NCBI GenBank assembly: GCA_900551965.1
Contig: URYF01000034.1
Span: 1 to 15,453, forward strand
Length of the DNA: 15,453 nucleotides
Origin: an uncultured bacterium
GTDB taxonomy: Bacteria; Cyanobacteriota; Vampirovibrionia; Gastranaerophilales; Gastranaerophilaceae
Reading direction: 5' to 3'
Under the pieces are notes generated by a model. The model worked only from the letters and a program-made list of their open reading frames with translations, was not told where the DNA came from and did no database searches. The position numbers were made by a program, and so were the translations under genes. Shown here one piece after another: positions 5,258-13,400 of the stretch; within the stretch, counting starts at the first letter, position 1; each line of letters opens with the position of its first letter.

Positions 5258-8200
5258 CTAAATCTCCAAATCTTTATCCGTTATTTCTCTTTTCGGGAAT
5301 TTATCAACAAATTCCTGAACAAGAACATAAAATGCCGGAGTCAGCGCAGCCCCTAAAGTTGCAGCTGCAACCATACCGCCAAACACTGTAGAACCTACTG
5401 ATATTCTTGAATTAGCACCGGCACCGGAGGCAAATATCATTGGTAATACCCCGATAATAAATGCCAATTCAGTCATCATAATTGCTCTAAACCTTAACTT
5501 TGCAGCCTTTATAGCAGCATCTTTAACTGAAAGTCCGTGTTTTTCGTGCTCTTCTTTTGCAAACTCTACAATCAATATTGATTGTTTTGCAGCAAGCCCG
5601 ACTAATGTAATCATACCAACCTGAGAATACACGTCAAACGACTGATTAATCATCATCTGGAATAACAATGCACCAAGAGCTGCTACAGGAGATACCAAAA
5701 GTACTGCAACAGGGATTGTATAACTTTCATACAAAGCCACCAGGAATAGATACACAAATACAAGTGCAAATGTAATAATCATAGCGGTTTGACCGGAAGC
5801 TTCTCTTTCTTGAGCAGAAGTACCTGACCAGTCAAAAGTCATATCAGATGGCAGAACTTTTCTTGCAACCTCTTCCATAGCAGTCATTGCATCACCGGAA
5901 CTTTTCCCGGGAGCCTGCTGACCTTGAATTTGTACTGATTCATACTGGTTAAATCTTGAAATAGATGCAGTACCAACAGTTTGTCTTAATTTTACAATCG
6001 ATAAGACCGGAACCTGTACACCATTTCTATTTTTAACATATATACCTTCTAAATCAGTTGCTTTTTGCCTAAATCTGCTTTCAGCTTGAATTTGAACCTT
6101 AAATACACGTCCGTATTTATTAAAGTCATTAACATAATAAGCACCTAACATTGATGTTAAAGTTGTATAAAGTTCAGATAGGTCAACATCCTGTGCCATA
6201 GCTTTTGCATAATCAATATCAACAATATACTGCGGAACATTTGCCTGGAATGTTGTATTAACATTTGACAAAGTAGAATTTTGATTTGCAGCTGCAATCA
6301 ACTTGTTAGCCCAAGTTTCCATCTCCTGAGAAGTATATTCCCCTTGAGAAAGCATTTGAAATTCAAAACCACCCATCATACTCATACCCTGAATTGCAGG
6401 AGGTGAAAATACAATAATAGAAGCCTCTTTAGTTGCAGATGTAATCTTTCTTATCTCTGAAAGTATTGCCGTATGAGTTAAATCAGTTGCCTGACCTTTT
6501 AACTTACGCTCAACCCAAGTAAAAGGATTGTTTCTTCTTTCGGCATAATCATCAAGCAATATAATTGCAAACGCAGAGTTTACCGTTCTGCCGCCACCAA
6601 ATACAGTAAGCTTTGTAGAATCAACACCTTTAAGTTTCTCAACCTGAGAAATAAACTTTCTTGCAACATCTTCAGTTCTGGTCAAAGAAGCACCGTCAGG
6701 CAAGGTGATTGTAGCAATCAATACCCCCTGATCTTCATCAGGAATAAAACCTGTTGAAATAAATTTAAATGCTCCAAGAGTTAAACCCACAATAATTAAG
6801 TAAGTTACAATAACAAGTTTTTTATTATAAACATAGGTTTTAACAAAATCCATATAAAAATCTTCGATTTTGTTAAACCCGTTATTAAAATTATCAACAA
6901 TTTTTCTTGTTTTATTATTAATACGTTCCTGAATATGTTTTAATCGAACCATAAACGGATGGGACAAATCTTCAGGCTTGTTAGATTTTTCACGACCTAA
7001 GAAGTGAGAACACATCGCAGGAGATAAAGATAACGCACAGATTGCAGATATTGCAATAGACACCGCAATACAAACAGCAAACTGCTTATACATAACCCCT
7101 GTCATACCGGTCATGAATACAATCGGAACAAATACCGCCATCAAAACAAGTGCCATAGCAACAAGAGAAGATCCTACTTCTTCCATCGTAATCTGGGTTG
7201 CCATAATAGCTGACTTACCTTCATCAATATGACGTTTTACGTTTTCAATAACAACGATAGCATCGTCTACAACAACCCCGACAGCCAATACTAACGCAAA
7301 TAATGATAACAGGTTAATTGACATATTCAAAGCTTTTAAGACAAAGAATGTCCCAATAAGAGAAACAGGAATAGTTGCACACGGAACAAGTGTTGCCATA
7401 CCATCACCTAAGAACAGGAAGATAATCAAAACAACAATTAAACCTGTTAAAAGAATTGTAAATTCAACCTCTTTCATAGATTCATGAATATAATCAGCAT
7501 CATCTTTAATAGTTATAATTTTAATACCGTTAGTCAATCTTGAATTAAGTTCATCAACTTTTGCATGAACCCCTTTTGACATATTAATAATATTGGCATC
7601 CGGTTGTTGAGAAATTACAACTACGGCAGAAGGTTTCCCACCAACCAAACCAAGGTTATTATAAGTATATGCACCAAGTTCAACCCGCGCTATATCTTTA
7701 ATTTTAACATTTGAACCGTCCATATTTGAACGAATTATTATATTTTCAAACTCACTAACATCAGTTAATCTGCCGTTTGTTTTCAGGGTTAATTGAAGAG
7801 CCTGATCATCATCTGTAGGTAAAGATCCCAAAGCACCAGTAGCAATCTGGGTATTTTGAGCATTAATTGCAGCCTTGACCTCACTTGTAGAAATATTTAA
7901 CCCTGCCATTTTTTGCGGATCAAGCCATATTCTCATTGAATAATCACCGGCACCATATACTTCAACATCAGCAACACCATCAACACGCTTCAATTCGTCT
8001 TTAATATAAATAGCACCATAGTTAGTCAAATCAAGCTGTGACCAGTTGCCAGATTCTGGGAATAATGTAAGAATTAAAGCACCTGAGCCCGATGTTCTGC
8101 TAATCGCAGTTACACCTGTTCTTTGAACATCTTCCGGCAATTGAGATTGAACCTGTTGGATTCTGTTGTTAACATTCATCAGGTTAATATTTTTATCAGA

Positions 8201-8512
8201 TCCAACCTTAAAATACATATTTAAAATATATGTCCCGTCATAAGAATTTGAAGACATATATGTAAGGTTTTCAACCCCGTTTAATTTATTTTCAAGAATA
8301 GTTGCAACCGAAGATTCAATAACTTCAGCAGAAGCACCTGTATATGCAGCGGTTACCTGAATTTGAGGAGGAGTAACATCAGGATAGCTTTCCTGCTTCA
8401 AACTCAACATTGAAATCATACCGACAATAACAATACAAATTGATATTACCAGTGCAAATCTCGGCTTTCTTATAAAGAAGAATAATTTATCAAAATCAAA
8501 AATCTTTTTCAT
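5258..8512 (-). CDS. RND (HAE1/AcrB-type) efflux pump inner-membrane transporter
   Basis: A 1084-residue proton-driven multidrug-type transporter, slightly longer than AcrB. The first membrane helix is at about 17-37, followed by the porter domain (QESYPDVTPPQIQVTAAYTGAS at 40-61 is family-typical), the TM2-TM6 block from about 350, a cytoplasmic loop near 505-560, the second porter half, and TM8-TM12. The proton-relay residues are intact: adjacent D416 and D417 in VVVDDAIVVIEN and K976 in GLAAKQSILIVEF. The substrate cannot be told from sequence; the MarR switch next door suggests an inducible drug, bile-salt or phenolic-compound efflux role. Its ATG overlaps the stop of the fusion-protein gene (TAATG), so translation is coupled, and the channel gene follows 3 nt after its TAG. 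Confidence 0.97.
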   Translation of the reverse strand: MKKIFDFDKLFFFIRKPRFALVISICIVIVGMISMLSLKQESYPDVTPPQIQVTAAYTGASAEVIESSVATILENKLNGVENLTYMSSNSYDGTYILNMYFKVGSDKNINLMNVNNRIQQVQSQLPEDVQRTGVTAISRTSGSGALILTLFPESGNWSQLDLTNYGAIYIKDELKRVDGVADVEVYGAGDYSMRIWLDPQKMAGLNISTSEVKAAINAQNTQIATGALGSLPTDDDQALQLTLKTNGRLTDVSEFENIIIRSNMDGSNVKIKDIARVELGAYTYNNLGLVGGKPSAVVVISQQPDANIINMSKGVHAKVDELNSRLTNGIKIITIKDDADYIHESMKEVEFTILLTGLIVVLIIFLFLGDGMATLVPCATIPVSLIGTFFVLKALNMSINLLSLFALVLAVGVVVDDAIVVIENVKRHIDEGKSAIMATQITMEEVGSSLVAMALVLMAVFVPIVFMTGMTGVMYKQFAVCIAVSIAISAICALSLSPAMCSHFLGREKSNKPEDLSHPFMVRLKHIQERINNKTRKIVDNFNNGFNKIEDFYMDFVKTYVYNKKLVIVTYLIIVGLTLGAFKFISTGFIPDEDQGVLIATITLPDGASLTRTEDVARKFISQVEKLKGVDSTKLTVFGGGRTVNSAFAIILLDDYAERRNNPFTWVERKLKGQATDLTHTAILSEIRKITSATKEASIIVFSPPAIQGMSMMGGFEFQMLSQGEYTSQEMETWANKLIAAANQNSTLSNVNTTFQANVPQYIVDIDYAKAMAQDVDLSELYTTLTSMLGAYYVNDFNKYGRVFKVQIQAESRFRQKATDLEGIYVKNRNGVQVPVLSIVKLRQTVGTASISRFNQYESVQIQGQQAPGKSSGDAMTAMEEVARKVLPSDMTFDWSGTSAQEREASGQTAMIITFALVFVYLFLVALYESYTIPVAVLLVSPVAALGALLFQMMINQSFDVYSQVGMITLVGLAAKQSILIVEFAKEEHEKHGLSVKDAAIKAAKLRFRAIMMTELAFIIGVLPMIFASGAGANSRISVGSTVFGGMVAAATLGAALTPAFYVLVQEFVDKFPKREITDKDLEI

Positions 8513-9750
8513 TATTTTTTACCTGCTTTTTGCTGTTTTTTTGCATATTTTTCAGCTGAAATTATAGAAACCTTCTGATCTTCTGTTGTAATTGACTGAA
8601 CACCGGCTACTACAATATCATCATTAACATCTAATCCGCTTTCTACAATCCAGTTGTTACCAACATCGTCAGAAATTTTAATATCTTTTCTAACAACCTT
8701 TAACCCCTGATCTTTCGGTGTTTTGAAAATTTTATCCAAAAAATCGGCTTTTTTCTTTTCGCCCTTATCTGGAACAACAGCCCAAACATAATAGCCGCTC
8801 ATCGCATCACCTTTTGTGCAAGATTGAGGAACTGTCATAAATTCAACTTTTCGAGGGGCAATAATAGAAACCTTCATATAATCACCTGGAACCAGCCAGC
8901 CTTTTGAATTATCAAAGGTAGCTCTCATATGAACAGATCCTGAATTTTGATCAATTTGATTATCAACAAAATCAACTTTACCAACTTGATCATACCACTG
9001 ACCGCTTTCAAATTGGATTTTAACTTGAGCATCTTTAAATTTATCAGTAGCTTTTAAAAGCTTTACAAAATCACTTCCGCGAAGACTGAATGTTACATAA
9101 ACAGGGTTAGTACTTGAAATATTTACCAAAGAACCTGATGTAGCATTTACATAATTACCTTCCGTAATTTTAACCTTACCGATTCTGCCGTCAATTGGAG
9201 ATTTTATTGTTGTATAACTAAGGTTAACTTTAGCAAGTTCATATCTTTGTTTTGCGGCATCTAGTAAAGCACTGTTTTGATTTCTGGTTGCCAAACTCTG
9301 GTCCACATAAGAATGGCTTACTAAATCCTCTTTAATAAGAGCATTAGCCCTATTTAACTCTTGCTGGGCATTCTTTAACACTGCGCTATACTGATTAACC
9401 TCAGCTCTTGAATTGTTAACTTCCAATTGATATTCTCTAGGGTCAATCTGGAACAATACCTGTCCTTTATGAACGGTATCTCCTTCCTGGAAATATTTTT
9501 TATTCAAAAATCCTGAAACACGAGCTATAACATCAATAGAATATTTAGCCTCAACTCTTCCGGTTGATTCAGCCTGAACATGTATATTCTGACTATGAGG
9601 CTTATCTACAACAACCTCTTTCGGGATGCGCATCATACGCTGCATCATAGCTCCTGTTATAATACCAGAAATTTTATGATAAATAATAGGCACAAAAATT
9701 ATTAATAACATGCCTATAGCCATTTGTTTTCGAGTCATTTTTATTTTCAT
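8512..9750 (-). CDS. RND membrane-fusion (periplasmic adaptor) protein
   Basis: A 412-residue AcrA-type adaptor. An uncleaved N-terminal membrane anchor lies at about residues 10-26; there is no lipobox cysteine. The biotinyl/lipoyl half-motifs flank a coiled-coil hairpin: VIARVSGFLNKKYFQEGD at about 74-91, helices 105-180, then IKSPIDGRIGKVKITEGNYV at about 182-201. A beta-barrel and a membrane-proximal domain follow. An insertion rich in Lys (about residues 329-349) separates YYVWAVVPD from VVRKDIKISDDVGNNWIV, where AcrA has only a short loop. I prefer the ATG at 9750 because GGAG lies 6 nt before it; an in-frame ATG at 9762 would add four residues. It bridges the inner-membrane pump and TolC-like channel encoded next. 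First gene of the operon, under the promoter at 9792-9820. Confidence 0.95.
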   Translation of the reverse strand: MKIKMTRKQMAIGMLLIIFVPIIYHKISGIITGAMMQRMMRIPKEVVVDKPHSQNIHVQAESTGRVEAKYSIDVIARVSGFLNKKYFQEGDTVHKGQVLFQIDPREYQLEVNNSRAEVNQYSAVLKNAQQELNRANALIKEDLVSHSYVDQSLATRNQNSALLDAAKQRYELAKVNLSYTTIKSPIDGRIGKVKITEGNYVNATSGSLVNISSTNPVYVTFSLRGSDFVKLLKATDKFKDAQVKIQFESGQWYDQVGKVDFVDNQIDQNSGSVHMRATFDNSKGWLVPGDYMKVSIIAPRKVEFMTVPQSCTKGDAMSGYYVWAVVPDKGEKKKADFLDKIFKTPKDQGLKVVRKDIKISDDVGNNWIVESGLDVNDDIVVAGVQSITTEDQKVSIISAEKYAKKQQKAGKK

Positions 9751-9770
9751 ACTTATCTCCATGTCTGCTT

Positions 9771-9790
9771 AGGGTAGAATTTTCCACCCT
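9771..9790. promoter_or_regulatory. Candidate MarR operator on the pump start site
   Basis: The 20-bp inverted repeat AGGGTAGAATTTTCCACCCT has arms AGGGTRGAA and TTCYACCCT (one mismatched pair) around a TT centre. It begins right after the pump -10 box (9792-9797), so it covers the transcription start of the efflux operon. Length and position fit a MarR dimer site that blocks transcription when bound. In pump mRNA the same sequence could also fold as a short hairpin in the leader. Confidence 0.6.
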
Positions 9791-9791
9791 T

Positions 9792-9820
9792 ATAATAATT
9801 AAAATGGAGGATTCTGTCAA
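9792..9820 (-). promoter_or_regulatory. Promoter of the efflux operon
   Basis: Minus strand: perfect TTGACA at 9820-9815, a 17-bp spacer and TATTAT at 9797-9792. The predicted start is near 9785, giving a leader of about 35 nt that contains the inverted repeat at 9771-9790 and the GGAG site of the adaptor gene. The near-consensus sequence suggests strong expression when not repressed. Confidence 0.8.
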
Positions 9821-9827
9821 TAAAAAC

Positions 9828-9856
9828 TTGCATTAATACTCCATACATAGTACTAT
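9828..9856 (+). promoter_or_regulatory. marR promoter with a palindrome over the -10
   Basis: Plus strand: TTGCAT at 9828-9833, a 17-bp spacer and TACTAT at 9851-9856. The -10 lies inside the perfect 10-bp palindrome ATAGTACTAT (9847-9856), a possible autoregulatory site. The start would be near 9863, leaving a 26-nt leader with AAGGAA. The marR and pump promoters are back-to-back with -35 boxes only 7 bp apart (9821-9827). Confidence 0.65.
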
Positions 9857-9888
9857 CATGTTTGATATCAGTAGAAAAGGAAACAGGT

Positions 9889-10368
9889 ATGATAAAAGAC
9901 TCCAAAAAATTAAAAGTAATAGGACACAGCATTCCGTTTCAAATTGACTATACTGCAAATTATAACAAATCATTCCGCAGGGAATTTCAAGCGCTATATA
10001 TCAGCAAAGATATTACACCGGACGAATTTGCAATATTATATTCAATACATTTGCAGCCTGATATTACCCAGTCAGAAATGGCAAAACTCCTATTTAAAGG
10101 CAAAGCACATATAGGCAAAATCTTAAATGATATGGAAACCAGAGGTTTAATAAAAAGAGTTGCTGACACTAAAGATAATATAATTATCAAAAGAAATGAA
10201 ATAACTCCAAAAGGTCAAATATATTTTGACAAAGGCCATAAAGAGTATGAAAGATTTAAAGCCGCTATAATTAAAGAATTTCCGGCAGAAGACAGAGAAC
10301 AATTTTTATCTTATTTAGAGAAATATAGAAAAATACTGGATTCATTTGTCAATGTTGAATTAAAATAG
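9889..10368 (+). CDS. MarR-family transcriptional regulator
   Basis: A 159-residue winged-helix regulator of usual MarR length. An N-terminal dimerisation helix leads to LTP-like helix PDEFAILYSIHLQPD (about 44-58), the helix-turn-helix DITQSEMAKLLFKGKAHIGKILNDMETRGLI (about 58-88; positions approximate), and the wing with IKRNEITPKGQIYF in the place of the usual R-x-LTxKG. C-terminal helices complete the dimer interface. The ATG at 9889 is chosen because AAGGAA lies 7 nt before it; a TTG at 9862 in frame sits at the predicted transcription start and is unlikely. Divergent placement from the efflux operon, with inverted repeats over both promoters, makes it the likely ligand-responsive repressor of the pump and of itself. 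The ligand is unknown. Confidence 0.93.
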   Translation: MIKDSKKLKVIGHSIPFQIDYTANYNKSFRREFQALYISKDITPDEFAILYSIHLQPDITQSEMAKLLFKGKAHIGKILNDMETRGLIKRVADTKDNIIIKRNEITPKGQIYFDKGHKEYERFKAAIIKEFPAEDREQFLSYLEKYRKILDSFVNVELK

Positions 10369-10395
10369 CATTCTTACTCTGTTTCAGAATGCTAT
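10365..10395. terminator. Bidirectional terminator between marR and the TPR gene
   Basis: ATAGCATTCT (10365-10374) and AGAATGCTAT (10386-10395) form a perfect 10-bp stem with an 11-nt loop. The 5' arm overlaps the marR TAG stop. In the minus direction the stem is followed by TTTTAA, in the plus direction only by AAATCCTT, so it probably works better for the TPR gene, whose stop is at 10422. Confidence 0.7.
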
Positions 10396-10421
10396 AAATC
10401 CTTAAATATACAAATTATTTC

Positions 10422-13400
10422 TTATTTTTTAATCTCTTTTATGACTTTCTTTTCACTAGGTGTCTTTACATAAACTTCCGAATTGTCACCGGATTCCTTT
10501 GAAAAGAACTCTTTCCAGCTAAATTTACGTTTTGGTTTACTTTTTTCGGTTTTCACATCTTTTTTACGTCGAAACCAGTTAAATTTCTTTTTTTCAGGCT
10601 TAACAGAATCATTAACTTCTTTTTCAAAAGTTTGAAGTTCTTCTTCGCTAAATTCCGGCCTGTCTTGTCGTATTACCGGAAGATTTTCAGAAATTTCTTC
10701 AGTTTTTTCTGCAGAAACTTCATCATTACTTTCTATTGGCTCTGCAGGAAGGGAAATCTCAGACTCATCAACTGTTTCAACCTTAGCTTTTTTATTGCGT
10801 TTAAAGATACTCCAGAAAGACTTTTTAGGCTTCTGTTCAGGCTCTACTGTTGATTCGGTTTCTGTAAGACTAACAGGCTGTTCTGCTGTTTCTGTTTCAA
10901 CCTGTAAAACATCTTCCTGCACTGGTTCTTTAACCCCATCAACAGGTACCGCCACTTCAACAGCTTCTACAGCTTCGATATCATCGATTTTCTCTACTTT
11001 TGCCATTTTGTTTCTGCGCCAAAATCTCCAGTTTCTTTCTTTTTTAATCTTTTCCGGCTCAGATTGAATATTCTCAATATCTTGAACCTCTTGAATTTCT
11101 TCAATGGATTCAATTTCTTCAACATCTTTGACATCTTTAGACTTTTGATTGTCTTGAATATCTTTAGCAATAGGTTCACTATCATTTAAAAATTCTTTTA
11201 GACCGCTCTCCTCAACTTCTTTTGACGTTTCATTTTTTACTGCAGGAATATCAGCCGAATCATTCAAGAAATCTTTTAGGCTTGTTTCTTTTTTAATCTT
11301 TGCAGGTTTTTCAGCAGTAACAGTCTCATCTTTATTGAGAAAATCTTTTAACTCTTTTTCCTTTTTAACTTTAACTCGTTTTTCTTTCTTAGCTTTTTCT
11401 TTCTTAGCCTTAGCTGAATCGGCAGCAAGCGCTTCTAACACAGCAGGCGATATATCCGGTTCAAAAGCCTGTTCGGCATTTTCACTCTTTGTTAATTTAC
11501 CATCTTCAATAATTGTATTATCTTCAATTTCAACTTCCGAGATTTCTGTATTTTCTGAAATTTCTGACGGCTTACTTTCTTCAACTGCCTGAATTTCTTC
11601 ATTAAGCTCAGGAGTATTTATCTCTTTGACTTCAATCATAGATGGTTCTGAAATCCTTGTTTGGAATTCTGCAGCTGTCACAGGGGTTGATTCATTTTGG
11701 GACTCATCAATTTCAACAGATTCAGATTCTTGTTTTAGTCTGGAAAAATCATCTGTTAATTTGTTAGGATTTTTCAGCGAGTAAGAATCAGAAGCCAGTA
11801 CCTGCTCTGCTTGTTTTATAAAAGAGTTAGGCTCTAAAATAACAACATCATCTTCTTCTTTTATTTCCGGGGTAATTTTTGCAGGTACATTAAACTCTGT
11901 TAAATCAACATTAGCATGCTTTTCAACAATTTTTTGTTCAGGTTTTGAACCGGCTTTAACCGGCTTTACTACTTTTTCTGGCTGAACAGCAATTTTCGAA
12001 GATTCATCTTCTGCTGCTTTTTGTACAACTTCAATCGATTTTACAGGGGTCTCAACCTTAATTTCAGAAACTTCATCAGACTTTTTCTCAGCCAATGTTT
12101 CTTCTGCAATAACCTCAAGCGGCTGAACTTTTTCAACTTTTTCAACTTTTTCAACTACTGCCGTCTTAGCCTCTTCTTCTGCTACCTGCTCGATTTCAGT
12201 TGCAGTTTCTTCAATTTTTTGCCCAACCTCCGGTACTATTTTATCTTCAAGAATAGGCTCATCGTATTTTATATCAAAGGTTTCAGATTCTTTTTGCACA
12301 GGAGCAGTAAATATTATAGTATCAGGGTCAAAAACAACAATCTCAGATTCCGGCTCAGATTCAGATTTAATTTTAGCAGACCGAGATTCATCTAAGTCTG
12401 GCTTTTCCTCTGTTTGAACAGGAGCCCGTGCAATAATTTCAGGAGTTTCAGCTTTTACATGTTCTTCGGCACTGCTTTCATCAGATAAAACTGTTTCTAC
12501 TTTTTCAGTTGATTCAACAGTTTCTGCTTTAGATACCGCTTCTTCGGCAGGTTCAATATCTTTTACAACGTCTTCCACTTTAATTTCAGAGGTTTTATTT
12601 TGCACAGCATTCAAAGACTGAGAAGCAAGTATTTGAGCAATTGAAGTTTTATCTTCGGAAGACAAAGTATCCATCGGATCTGTTGATAACTTTAACCCTG
12701 CAGGCATTTGCTCTTTTTCAATGCTTTCAACAGTAGTATGCTCCTGCGCCAATGCCTCGGCAACCGAAGAATCCTCTATATTTACAGATTCTTGAGCTTT
12801 TTCTATACCATCAGCAGACTCAGCGGGAACAACTTCTACCATATCAGTTTTAGCCTGAGATTTTAAAGCAATAAATTTATAATCAGGATTTAAATATTCA
12901 AAACTTACCCCTAAATCTGCAAACGCCGTTCTAATGTAATCGTACTGATTTTCGACATCGGATGCGGACAATCTTAATTGGGAATTTTCAAAACCTTTTC
13001 CTTTATCTAGTTCTGCAATAATAGGGTTTTTAAATGCCTTTGCCAAATCCACCTTAGTGCCAAATCCGTTTTTCCTAAGGATTTCAGCCTGCAAATAATA
13101 TAAATACGGTTCAAGTGTTTTTTCTTTTTTAGAAAGGTTTTTAATGTCAGCATTGTATATGTCATTCATATTTGCATGAACTTTTTCCAAATCAGCAATC
13201 GCAGCATTAGTATTACCCAGCTTATTATAAGCAAGTGCCCTTAAATATAACACCGAATTATAGTTTGATACATGCCTGTATAAAAGCCTTGTAGCTCCTT
13301 CAACAACAGAATTGTAATCCCCCTTTATATACTGCGCAATTAATTTATAATACTGGCTGTTATAATCATTTGATTTATATTTTATTGCGGTATTAAAGTT

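Noticed and set aside
9987..10190. 67-residue minus-strand open frame
   Set aside because: Antisense within marR, no start signals.
10632..12395. Several open frames of 63-124 residues inside the TPR-protein tail, on both strands
   Set aside because: They arise from the low-complexity Glu/Lys-rich coding sequence read in other frames (Phe/Leu/Ser-rich products); none has a ribosome-binding site.
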